Assembly (NCBI GenBank): GCA_964497095.1
Contig: CAZCCL010000155.1
Span: 1-5,404, forward strand
From: CAVPLM01 sp964497095
Lineage (GTDB): Bacteria > Actinomycetota > Thermoleophilia > RBG-16-64-13
DNA: 5,404 nt
Reading direction: 5' to 3'
Numbering within the stretch: the first letter of the stretch is position 1; every line of letters begins with the position of its first letter. This document shows, piece after piece, positions 1 through 5,404 of this stretch. The position numbers and the translations under genes are program-made. The notes under the pieces are model-generated. The model made no database searches and had not been told where the DNA came from. It worked only from the letters and a program-made list of their open reading frames with translations.

Positions 1-20
1 CCCGCCCCCCCCCCCCCCCC
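1..20. repeat. C homopolymer tract at window edge
   Basis: Three Cs, one G and then sixteen Cs occupy the first 20 bases, directly before ordinary mixed sequence. No gene reaches this tract: the nearest stop codon is at 47-49. Read on the other strand it is a run of G. Such runs at a contig end often come from no-signal base calls in two-colour short-read sequencing, so it may not be genomic. A real poly-G/C tract cannot be excluded from sequence alone. Confidence 0.7.
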
Positions 21-46
21 ATACTCGCGACCGACCCGGTAAGATC

Positions 47-1246
47 CTACCTGGCGGGATCTCTGTGGCGCTCGCTCAGGTAGGCATCCAGGACGTCCAA
101 CCCCTCGGCGAAGTCCTCCCTGCCCAATCCCAGGCGGAAGTGCTCATCGCCATATTCATAGACCGTCGAAGGAAGAAGCAGGACTCCCGTGTCCTGCAGT
201 ACACGCGCGCAGAACGCCTCGGTGCCCTCTCCTGGGGTTCGCCCGGCCGGGTCGACCCGCCTGTCACCGGGCGCGGGCGCCTCCGCGTCTCCACGCAGCA
301 GGCGCGGGAAGCAGACCGTGCCGCCCCGCGGGGGGACCCACAGAAGACGTGCGGCGTGGCGGACAAAGAACTCCGACGCCGACTCGATGTTCCGGCGCAC
401 ACGATCACGGTGGGTCCGGAGAATCTGCTCTCGTGAGCGCAGGGCCATCAGCGCCAGCAGCTCGCCGGGCGCGCTGCTGCAGATGGTGGTGTAATCCTTG
501 AGGAGGCCCATCCGCTCGAGAAGCGCCTGATCGTGGGTGACCACCCAGCCGATACGCAGCCCGGCCAACCCGAAGACCTTCGACATCCCCGAGAGGGAGA
601 CGGCCCTCTCGTATTCGTCGACCGCTGCGGGCAGACGGATCTCCTCCGCCGACTCGAGCAGGCGGTACATCTCGTCGCAGAGAACCCAGGCCCCCACCGA
701 TCCGGCGGCGGTCAGCATCCTGGCGAAATCCTCCCTCGTCGGAAGCGCCCCTGTGGGGTTGTGGGGGAAGTTGCAGATCACCAACTTGCTCTGCGGGCGC
801 AAACACTTCTCCAACCGGTCCGGGGGGAACCCCCAACCCTCGGCCTCCACCGCTTCCCAGAACGTCACCTCGCAACCTATCGAAAGCGCGAGCTCGTACA
901 GGGATTGATAGCCTGGGAAGGTGCAGATCACGTGATCACCCGGCTCGAGGAGCGCGTTCATGAAGAGAAAGACGGCCTCTTCCGGGGCGGCTACCAGGAC
1001 CTGCGCCGGGGTCGCCCCTCGATAGAGCGCGGCTATCTCCTCGCGCAGTTCCGGCAACCCTTGCGACTCCGTATAGCCCAGGCGCAGAGTCTCCCAGCGC
1101 CTGCGCAGGTCGGGGTCGGCACCGGCGATGAGGTCGGCCATCGGTAGTCCTTGACAGTCCGACGTCGAAAGGAGGTGCCGGGCGCTGAACTCGTGACGGG
1201 CGAAGTAGCGCTCGAGTGCGAAAGGCCTTGGACTCTCCTTCATCAT
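47..1246 (-). CDS. PLP-dependent aminotransferase, class I/II (capreomycidine synthase-like family)
   Basis: AT1 is a 399-residue fold-type I PLP enzyme, expected in the cytoplasm, that should transfer an amino group between an amino acid and a 2-oxo acid. Visible landmarks are the Tyr of PGYQS (Y113), PHNPTG with the cofactor-ring Asn (N163), DEMY with Asp191 and Tyr194, GMSKVFGLAGLRIGW with the Schiff-base Lys223 and phosphate-binding Arg231, and HFRLG with Arg371 as the likely carboxylate-binding Arg. All key residues are present, so it looks active. The overall pattern resembles a widespread family that also includes VioD-type capreomycidine synthase. That resemblance does not prove cyclase chemistry or a substrate. 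The first ATG (1246-1244) overlaps the MFS1 stop as ATGA, with GAAGGA at 1260-1255, 8 nt upstream. A second ATG follows at once (1243-1241). Residues about 321-342 form a Pro/Gly/Arg-rich insertion that makes the protein longer than the roughly 370-380 residues I expect. The stop is TAG at 47-49. Confidence 0.9.
   Translation of the reverse strand: MMKESPRPFALERYFARHEFSARHLLSTSDCQGLPMADLIAGADPDLRRRWETLRLGYTESQGLPELREEIAALYRGATPAQVLVAAPEEAVFLFMNALLEPGDHVICTFPGYQSLYELALSIGCEVTFWEAVEAEGWGFPPDRLEKCLRPQSKLVICNFPHNPTGALPTREDFARMLTAAGSVGAWVLCDEMYRLLESAEEIRLPAAVDEYERAVSLSGMSKVFGLAGLRIGWVVTHDQALLERMGLLKDYTTICSSAPGELLALMALRSREQILRTHRDRVRRNIESASEFFVRHAARLLWVPPRGGTVCFPRLLRGDAEAPAPGDRRVDPAGRTPGEGTEAFCARVLQDTGVLLLPSTVYEYGDEHFRLGLGREDFAEGLDVLDAYLSERHRDPAR
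221..286 (-). other. Pro/Gly/Arg-rich insertion in AT1 with overlapping palindromes
   Basis: This stretch encodes AT1 residues about 321-342, a hydrophilic low-complexity segment between the conserved FPRL strand and the EAFCARVL helix. Family members I recall go almost directly from one to the other. The DNA contains two overlapping perfect 10-bp palindromes, CCCGGCCGGG at 242-251 and GGGTCGACCC at 249-258. It lies in the C-terminal small domain, away from the PLP lysine, and probably forms a surface loop. The insertion boundaries are inferred from memory of the family, not from an alignment. Confidence 0.5.
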
Positions 1247-2190
1247 GGGGCCGGTCCTTCAGCGGCTATCGGAGCCCGCTCGCCGCGCCCGGGTCCCGCG
1301 AGCGAGGCGGCGACTCCCACCACACACAGACAGGTGAATATGGCGAAACAGATGCGCACGCTCGTCAGCAGATTCGGATAGTCTGCAGGTTCGATGACGT
1401 GTCGGCCGACCACTATCGCCAGCACCAGGGTGGCGATCCCAAGGCTGATGTTCTGCCCGGCCAGCCGCATCGTCCCGAGCGTCGCCGAGGCGACCCCGTA
1501 GTAACGCTTGTCGACGCTCCCCATGACCGAGTGAGTTATGGGAGATGCGAAGAACGCGAAGCCGAGTCCCATCATGGAAAGGGTGGCGATGATGTACCAG
1601 TATGGCGTCTCCTGGCCGAGAAAGACAAAGGCGAGGAGTCCCAGAGTGCACAACGCCATGCCGGAGGAGGCCACCCAGCGTGCTTCTACATGGTCCGATA
1701 GCCGTCCGGCCACGGGGGAAAACGCCGTCTGGAAGAAGGTGCCGGCCACGTTGAGTCCCAGAGCCCGCCCGCGGGTCTCGGGCGGGTAGGCAAGACTGAC
1801 CATGGCCGTGCCGGTGGCGAACACCAGCGTCGCTCCCAGGCCCTGGACCACCCGCAGCACGATCAGCACCGGAGCCGAGGGGGAAAGTCCCGACGCGAAG
1901 GCGACTACCGCGAACACCAGCATCCCCCAGACGAAGACCCGTTTGCGGCCGTAAAGGTCGGCGATCCGTCCGACGGGCATGAGCACCGCTCCGGCTGCTA
2001 GGATGTAGGTCAAAGAGATCCAACTCAGGGTCACTGCCGAAGCCTGGAATTCCAAGCCGATGAGAGGCAAGGCGATGTTGATGGACGACCCCATGAAGGT
2101 GGCCAAGAAGCCGGCCAGTGCGGTGACGATGAGTACCGTGGTCTGATCGCGTGGGGCCAGGCTCGGGTCGGTTCGGCTGGACGGGTTCAT
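1243..2190 (-). CDS. MFS transporter, DHA2/EmrB-QacA-like, internally shortened
   Basis: MFS1 is a 315-residue inner-membrane protein of the major facilitator superfamily, resembling 14-helix proton-driven exporters. The N-terminal part has helices at about 18-41, 55-73, 84-101 and 107-131. NIALPLIG (38-45) is the usual end of helix 1, and GRIADLYGRKRVF (74-86) is motif A between helices 2 and 3. After RGRALGLNVAG (140-150) the sequence jumps to FSPVAGRLSDHVEAR (157-171), which in this family precedes a late helix. The rest follows the normal C-terminal half with four helices (about 176-192, 197-217, 236-262, 275-298) and the conserved RYYGVASATLGTMRLAGQ (229-246). About 150 residues, including helix 5 and its antiporter motif C, are missing, yet the frame is open. 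Usual length is about 460-480. The start is fixed: an in-frame TGA lies 9 nt upstream, and the next Met (33) would remove helix 1. I see no Shine-Dalgarno site. The gene is coupled to AT1 through an ATGA overlap. Export ability is doubtful. Confidence 0.85.
   Translation of the reverse strand: MNPSSRTDPSLAPRDQTTVLIVTALAGFLATFMGSSINIALPLIGLEFQASAVTLSWISLTYILAAGAVLMPVGRIADLYGRKRVFVWGMLVFAVVAFASGLSPSAPVLIVLRVVQGLGATLVFATGTAMVSLAYPPETRGRALGLNVAGTFFQTAFSPVAGRLSDHVEARWVASSGMALCTLGLLAFVFLGQETPYWYIIATLSMMGLGFAFFASPITHSVMGSVDKRYYGVASATLGTMRLAGQNISLGIATLVLAIVVGRHVIEPADYPNLLTSVRICFAIFTCLCVVGVAASLAGPGRGERAPIAAEGPAP
1720..1755 (-). other. Apparent in-frame deletion junction in MFS1
   Basis: Residues about 146-157 of MFS1 join the end of the helix-4 loop to the start of a loop that normally lies roughly 150 residues further on. 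The octamer CCGGCCAC (plus strand) occurs at 1742-1749 and again at 1706-1713, on the two sides of the joined segment. This short repeat might have helped a recombination event, but such octamers are also common by chance in GC-rich DNA. The exact breakpoint is not resolved without a family alignment. Confidence 0.55.
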
Positions 2191-2238
2191 CGCGTATCAG
2201 CGTATCAAGGAAAGCGGGAAGATGGGCATCAGGATGAT
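2191..2238. promoter_or_regulatory. Divergent intergenic region between MFS1 and MFS2
   Basis: These 48 bases separate the start codons of two divergent transporter genes and must carry, or lie very near, the control signals for both arms. I see no clear -35/-10 pair on either strand and no strong ribosome binding site for MFS1, so at least one promoter may lie inside the opposing gene, or MFS1 may be translated from a leaderless message. The notable element is a perfect tandem octamer listed separately. Confidence 0.45.
2192..2207. repeat. Perfect 8-bp tandem repeat GCGTATCA x2, possible operator
   Basis: GCGTATCA is repeated back to back without mismatch (2192-2199 and 2200-2207), starting two bases from the MFS1 start codon. 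Direct repeats of this size in a divergent promoter region can be sites for a regulator binding one helical face with two subunits, though 8-bp spacing is less than one helical turn. No regulator gene lies in the window. The repeat also occupies the place where the MFS1 ribosome binding site would be. Its role as an operator is inference. Confidence 0.35.
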
Positions 2239-3501
2239 ATGGACATCACGTCGGCCCCCCTCCGGGAACAGGCGCCGGTATCCAAGTCCGGGCCCGCACC
2301 TACTGTGCCGATGACCGCTGAGTCGGACACGAACGCTCCGGCGATCCCTCCATCGCTGTACGCCACCATATTCATGGTCGGCGTGGTGATGATCTCCTTG
2401 GGCCCGATCCTGGATCCCACCGTCAAAGACCTGGGAATACCGCTTTCGCAGGCGGGGCTCACCTCTGTGGGCTACGCCGTAGGGATGCTCGCCGGGGTCC
2501 TGGCGCTCAATTTCGGGCTGGCCCATGTGCCGGTGAAGTGGACCCTCATCGGGGCTGCGTGGCTGCAGACCCTGGGGCTCGCGCTCGGGGCTCTTCTGGC
2601 CACCGGGCTGTGGTCGTTGTTCGGAGCATATGTGATCGTGGGTGCCGGCTGCGTCTTCCTGAACAGCCTTCCCGGGATGTGGATCACCTCGCACGTCAAG
2701 GTGGGGACCAGCCATGCGATGATGGTGCTGCTGACGTACTTCGCCGTGGGGATGATGGTGACTCCTCTCATCATCGGCGCTGTGCTCGGGCTGGGGGTCT
2801 CCTGGCGCTGGGTACTCGGCATCGAAGCCATCCTCTCGCTGGGCCTGGCCGTGTTACTCACCGTCATGCCGGTGTCGGACATCAAAGGCCGGGAGAATCT
2901 GCGTGCGCAGCGACTCCGTGAGGTCATTGGTTTCAATACCCGTTTGTTCTGGGCCGTGTTGTGCGCCTCCATCCTCTACATCGGCTCCGAGTTCATCTTC
3001 AACGTGTGGTTGCCCAAGTTCGAGATCGACGTCTTCGACGTCAGCAAGACGGTGGCGAGCCTGGCGGTGACCTTGTTCTGGGTGGGCCTGCTCTTGGGCA
3101 GGATCATCGTCGTGCCGTTGACCCGGCGCTTCCTCGCCTCCAGGCTGTTGATGGTCGGCACCGCCGTCATGGCCGTCTTCGCCCTGGGGGTGGCCCTTTC
3201 CGTGAACGCCGCCATGTCGGTGGTCATGGCCTTCTTCGCTGGACTCGGGGCGTCGGGGGCGTTCCCCCTCATTCTGAGCTTCTCCGCCCGCTTTCCGAAA
3301 TGGCACGCGGGCGTGGTCTTCTCGGCGGTCATCATGGCGGGCGCACTCGGGCGGATCGTCTTTCCCTATCTGATCGGACCGCTCGCGGAATCGCTCGGCT
3401 TCCGGGTGGCCATCGGACTGGCTTTTCTGCTGGCGGCCGTTCTGTCCGGGCTATCCCTCTACCTGCACCGGGTCTCGGGTGAACGCCAGGATCCCATGTA
3501 G
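2239..3501 (+). CDS. MFS transporter, 12 transmembrane helices
   Basis: MFS2 is a 420-residue inner-membrane transporter of the major facilitator superfamily. A polar Pro-rich tail (1-38) precedes twelve hydrophobic segments at about 41-60, 71-92, 101-120, 124-145, 160-184, 189-210, 235-257, 270-292, 303-322, 326-348, 358-380 and 388-410. The central loop (211-234) is short and charged, as expected between two six-helix halves. Unlike MFS1 it appears complete. A cytoplasmic-loop signature is seen as GRIIVVPLTRRFLASR (287-302), the second-half counterpart of motif A. I cannot assign a subfamily or substrate; the helix pattern is loosely like sugar/organic-anion symporters. The chosen start, ATG at 2239, has only a weak AGG (2231-2233) upstream. 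ATG at 2311 (Met25) would drop most of the tail without touching helix 1 but also lacks a clear binding site. AT2 follows 60 bp downstream on the same strand, which suggests uptake or release of its substrate or product. Confidence 0.9.
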   Translation: MDITSAPLREQAPVSKSGPAPTVPMTAESDTNAPAIPPSLYATIFMVGVVMISLGPILDPTVKDLGIPLSQAGLTSVGYAVGMLAGVLALNFGLAHVPVKWTLIGAAWLQTLGLALGALLATGLWSLFGAYVIVGAGCVFLNSLPGMWITSHVKVGTSHAMMVLLTYFAVGMMVTPLIIGAVLGLGVSWRWVLGIEAILSLGLAVLLTVMPVSDIKGRENLRAQRLREVIGFNTRLFWAVLCASILYIGSEFIFNVWLPKFEIDVFDVSKTVASLAVTLFWVGLLLGRIIVVPLTRRFLASRLLMVGTAVMAVFALGVALSVNAAMSVVMAFFAGLGASGAFPLILSFSARFPKWHAGVVFSAVIMAGALGRIVFPYLIGPLAESLGFRVAIGLAFLLAAVLSGLSLYLHRVSGERQDPM

Positions 3502-3521
3502 AGCGGGCGCATCTCAGCCTG

Positions 3522-3527
3522 TATACT
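3522..3527 (+). promoter_or_regulatory. Possible -10 box (TATACT) before AT2
   Basis: TATACT stands 34 bases before the AT2 start codon, in the 60-bp gap after MFS2, and matches the bacterial -10 consensus at five of six positions. No convincing TTGACA-like -35 element lies about 17 bp upstream. It could give AT2 an additional promoter besides read-through from MFS2. The call rests on one hexamer, although AT-rich hexamers are uncommon in this GC-rich DNA. Confidence 0.25.
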
Positions 3528-3561
3528 CCGAGTCCCTGTTCACTACGCCGAGGAAGATCCA

Positions 3562-4875
3562 ATGAGGGCCAACCTGGTCAGCCCTTCATCCGCGCACCTT
3601 TCGTACGCGATCCGCGACATAGTCGCATTCGCCGATGTGGTGCGCCGGCACGGTGTGGAGATCACCTGGGAGAATATCGGTGATCCCATTGCCAAGGGAG
3701 AAAGGGTGGCTCCGTGGATACGTGAGATCGTCCACGAAGTGGTGGAGATGGACGATTCATGGGGCTACTGCCCGACCGAAGGCTTTGCCGAGGTTCGGGA
3801 GGCCCTTGCCCTCCACGTCAACCAACGCCCGGGTGCTCGGGTCTCCGCCGACGACATCATCTTCTTCAACGGCGTGGCCGACGCGGTGGCGAAGGTCTAC
3901 GGTTTCCTCAGTGCTCATGCCCGGATCATCGGCCCTTCTCCCGCCTATAGCACCCATTCGTCGGCGGAGTCTGCGCACTGCGCTCTTCCCCATCTCACCT
4001 ACGACCTCGATCCCGAAAACGGCTGGCTACCGGACCTTGTCGATCTGCGGCACAAGATCCAGGCCAACCCTTCCATCGCCGGGATCCTCATCATCAATCC
4101 GAACAATCCCACTGGCGCGGTCTATCCGATCGAGGTGCTGGAAGAGATCGTGGCCCTCGCCCGAGAGTTCGGGCTGTTCCTGGTGGCCGACGAGATCTAC
4201 ATCCACATGGTCTTCCCGGGGATCAAGACCGCGCATCTCTCCGAGGTCGCGACCGACGTGCCCGCCATCGTCATGCGGGGGATCTCGAAAGAATTGCCCT
4301 GGCCCGGGTCCCGGTGTGGATGGGTCGAAGTGCTCAACCGCTCTTCCGATCAGAACTTCTCTGCATACGTCGATTCCGTAGTCGCGGCGAAGCGTCTGGA
4401 AGTATGCTCCACAAGTGGTCCGCAGTTGGCCATCCCCCGGATCTTCGGCGACCCGCGCTACGCCGGCCACTTGGCCGGCCGGGCCCGCACTTTCGCCGAA
4501 CGGGGGGCGGAGGCCTACGAGACGCTGAGGAACATTCCCGGGGTCAAGCTGAATCCCGCGCAGGGGGCCTTCTATATGACCGCTCTGTTCGAGCCCGGTG
4601 CACTGAACGGCCAGAACAGGCTGCCGATAGCCGACCAGCGCCTGAAGGAGACCGTGGAGCAACAGTGCAAGGGCGCGGCTCCCGACGCCCGATTCGTCTA
4701 CCATCTTCTCGGGTCGACCGGGATCTGTGTGGTCCCGCTGAGCGGGTTCTATTCTCCCCATGCCGGGTTCCGCTTCACCCTGCTTGAGACCGATGACGGC
4801 AAACGGGAATGGATCTTCCGCACCCTGGCCGAGGCGCTCACCGAGTATGTGGAGAGTGGAAGAAACGCAGCCTAA
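3562..4875 (+). CDS. PLP-dependent aminotransferase, class I/II (AlaA/alanine-aminotransferase-like)
   Basis: AT2 is a 437-residue cytoplasmic fold-type I aminotransferase with all expected landmarks: WENIGDP (36-42), YGFLSAHARIIGPSPAYSTH with Tyr129 in the cofactor pocket region, NPNNPTGAVYP with Asn182, DEIY with Asp210 and Tyr213, RGISKELPWPGSRCGW with the Schiff-base Lys243 and phosphate-binding Arg251, GAFYMT (335-340), and GFRFTLLE with Arg404 as the probable carboxylate-binding Arg. Length and motif order match a conserved family of about 430-440 residues that I recall from anaerobic bacteria and archaea and that is usually annotated as alanine- or aspartate-type aminotransferase. The true substrate is not readable. 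The start is well supported by GAGGAAG at 3550-3556, five bases before the ATG. It lies 60 bp after MFS2 and is probably in the same transcript. It is only distantly similar to AT1, so the pair is not a recent duplication. Confidence 0.93.
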   Translation: MRANLVSPSSAHLSYAIRDIVAFADVVRRHGVEITWENIGDPIAKGERVAPWIREIVHEVVEMDDSWGYCPTEGFAEVREALALHVNQRPGARVSADDIIFFNGVADAVAKVYGFLSAHARIIGPSPAYSTHSSAESAHCALPHLTYDLDPENGWLPDLVDLRHKIQANPSIAGILIINPNNPTGAVYPIEVLEEIVALAREFGLFLVADEIYIHMVFPGIKTAHLSEVATDVPAIVMRGISKELPWPGSRCGWVEVLNRSSDQNFSAYVDSVVAAKRLEVCSTSGPQLAIPRIFGDPRYAGHLAGRARTFAERGAEAYETLRNIPGVKLNPAQGAFYMTALFEPGALNGQNRLPIADQRLKETVEQQCKGAAPDARFVYHLLGSTGICVVPLSGFYSPHAGFRFTLLETDDGKREWIFRTLAEALTEYVESGRNAA

Positions 4876-4896
4876 GTGCTGATGCAGAAGGGCAGT

Positions 4897-4920
4897 CGGA
4901 GCCTGAAGTACCAGGCTCCG
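4897..4920. terminator. 9-bp perfect hairpin between convergent genes
   Basis: CGGAGCCTG (4897-4905) and CAGGCTCCG (4912-4920) are exact reverse complements around a six-base loop, AAGTAC. The hairpin begins 21 bases after the AT2 stop codon and lies downstream of the convergent small gene as well, so it could stop transcription from both sides. No T-run follows on either strand, so it is not a classic intrinsic terminator. It could be a U-less terminator or simply an mRNA 3' stabilising structure. Confidence 0.5.
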
Positions 4921-4972
4921 CAGGGTGGCTTCCTCCTAGGTGGGGACGGCTGCCCGCCTCGACTTGTTGCCC

Positions 4973-5239
4973 CTACGATCTGTCCAAGACGAGACGTTCG
5001 TCGTCGCCCTCTACGAGGTCGAGAACGAGTCCTTCGAGTTGCCGGTCGATGGCCGGCTCGACCATGAACACCACCTGGCCCTCAGTCTTGACGACGCGGT
5101 CTCCAGAGCCGGGACGGTCCAGGCGCAGCTTGTAACCGCCCTTTGCTTGGGCAAGACGGTAGCCCGCTTCTGGGGGCACCGAACTGCTCACGAGTTTGTC
5201 CAAAAGGGTCGCTCTGGCGGCTTCGGTCAGTTTCACCAT
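4973..5239 (-). CDS. Small HesB/IscA-fold-like protein without cysteines
   Basis: This is an 88-residue soluble protein. Its layout resembles the HesB/IscA iron-sulfur biogenesis domain: an N-terminal helix (VKLTEAARATLLDKLV), a strand-rich core with GYKLRLDRPGSGDRVV, then a short VVFMVEPAIDRQLEGLVLDLVE segment near the C-terminus. True IscA proteins bind iron or a cluster through three conserved cysteines; this protein has none. It is therefore more like the cysteine-free HesB-like small proteins often labelled adhesin or Fe-S biosynthesis-like, and a metal role should not be assumed. ATG at 5239-5237 is preferred over GTG at 5242-5240 because AGGAGG at 5249-5244 lies four bases from the ATG but only one base from the GTG. 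It converges on AT2, and its function is probably independent of the transport/aminotransferase locus. The fold call is from pattern memory only. Confidence 0.7.
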   Translation of the reverse strand: MVKLTEAARATLLDKLVSSSVPPEAGYRLAQAKGGYKLRLDRPGSGDRVVKTEGQVVFMVEPAIDRQLEGLVLDLVEGDDERLVLDRS

Positions 5240-5243
5240 CACT

Positions 5244-5249
5244 CCTCCT
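5244..5249 (-). promoter_or_regulatory. Strong Shine-Dalgarno site (AGGAGG) of the HesB-like gene
   Basis: A full AGGAGG on the minus strand, inside the purine-rich run GAGAGGAGGAG, lies four bases before ATG 5239-5237. It is the best ribosome binding site in the window and decides the start in favour of that ATG over the upstream GTG at 5242. Confidence 0.75.
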
Positions 5250-5404
5250 CTCTGGCAGCATCTTCCACCTGCCGGGGCGTAGGTACGGTCGTCGCGGACT
5301 AAGATGAGAGGATTATCCAGATCGTTGCCGCTGCCGAAATAGCTCGTGAGGATACTTCTTCGCTCTCGTCGAGCTACGAGGCTGCAGCGCTGACCATCAC
5401 AGTA
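5250..5404. other. Right-edge region without a supported gene
   Basis: These 155 bases contain the upstream region of the HesB-like gene and run to the window end. Two frames are open to the edge: a minus-strand frame continuous with the HesB-like gene but without any start codon, and a plus-strand frame from 5303 that begins just after a TAA and has no standard start. Neither has a ribosome binding site paired with a start, and the window is too short to judge. No clear promoter, RNA gene or repeat is visible. Confidence 0.4.

Noticed and set aside
533..1147. Long plus-strand open frame of 204 codons opposite AT1
   Set aside because: It lies fully antisense to a clear aminotransferase, its product has Arg/Pro/Gly-rich shadow composition with no recognisable domain, and no ribosome binding site is evident.
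47..1246. Naming AT1 as capreomycidine synthase of a peptide antibiotic cluster
   Set aside because: The resemblance covers general aminotransferase motifs, and there is no NRPS, arginine hydroxylase or other antibiotic gene in the window.
2197..2715. Minus-strand open frame of 172 codons opposite the start of MFS2
   Set aside because: It is antisense to helices 1-5 of MFS2, has a Gly/Arg/His-rich shadow composition, and would cover the divergent spacer without any start signal.
3635..4381. Plus-strand open frame of 248 codons inside AT2 in another frame
   Set aside because: The product is a low-complexity run of Ser, Arg, Pro and Thr, which is the usual out-of-frame reading of a GC-rich gene.
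4027..4761. Minus-strand open frame of 244 codons opposite AT2
   Set aside because: It is entirely antisense to the well-supported AT2 gene and has typical GC-rich shadow composition without domains.
47..4875. The two transporter/aminotransferase arms as an inverted duplication
   Set aside because: AT1 and AT2 differ in length and motif context (GMSKVFGLAG versus GISKELPWPG), and MFS1 and MFS2 belong to different subfamilies, so they are not recent copies.
5313..5396. Minus-strand peptide with AKKYPHELFRQR, reminiscent of the N-terminus of IS3-type OrfA transposases
   Set aside because: The similarity is limited to a few residues, the frame is closed by stops on both sides within 28 codons, and no inverted repeats or helix-turn-helix follow.
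5374..5403. Possible last nine codons of an upstream minus-strand gene ending in TAG at 5376-5374
   Set aside because: Nine codons are too few to support a gene, and the other minus frame is also open to the edge.

Overview
The window is GC-rich (about 60% or a little more by eye) and densely coded. It holds five genes that I consider real. The taxon cannot be fixed from this sequence. The codon use and short spacers fit a high-GC bacterium, perhaps an anaerobe. The two aminotransferases belong to types that I recall from anaerobic bacteria and methanogenic archaea. There are no RNA genes, CRISPR arrays or complete mobile elements.

Layout from left to right: a C homopolymer at the left edge (1-20); a PLP-dependent class I/II aminotransferase on the minus strand (47-1246, here AT1); a DHA2/EmrB-like major facilitator transporter on the minus strand (1243-2190, MFS1); a 48-bp divergent spacer with a perfect 8-bp tandem repeat; a 12-helix MFS transporter on the plus strand (2239-3501, MFS2); a second PLP-dependent aminotransferase on the plus strand (3562-4875, AT2); a short convergent spacer with a 9-bp hairpin; and a small HesB/IscA-fold protein without cysteines on the minus strand (4973-5239). 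The last 160 bases hold no gene I can support.

The main structural theme is a mirror-image divergent locus in which each arm is one transporter followed by one aminotransferase. MFS1 and AT1 overlap by 4 bp (ATGA) and are almost certainly co-translated. MFS2 and AT2 are 60 bp apart and probably co-transcribed, possibly with an extra promoter before AT2. A reasonable inference is that the locus moves an amino acid, a 2-oxo acid or an amino-acid derivative across the membrane and transaminates it, but the substrate cannot be read from the sequence.

The oddest element is MFS1. Its two ends match a 14-helix drug/metabolite transporter family, but about 150 residues in the middle are missing in frame, including the helix-5 antiporter motif region. 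The gene is therefore either a degenerate transporter, a reduced variant, or a sign of an assembly collapse. AT1 also carries an unusual Pro/Gly/Arg-rich insertion that coincides with palindromic DNA.
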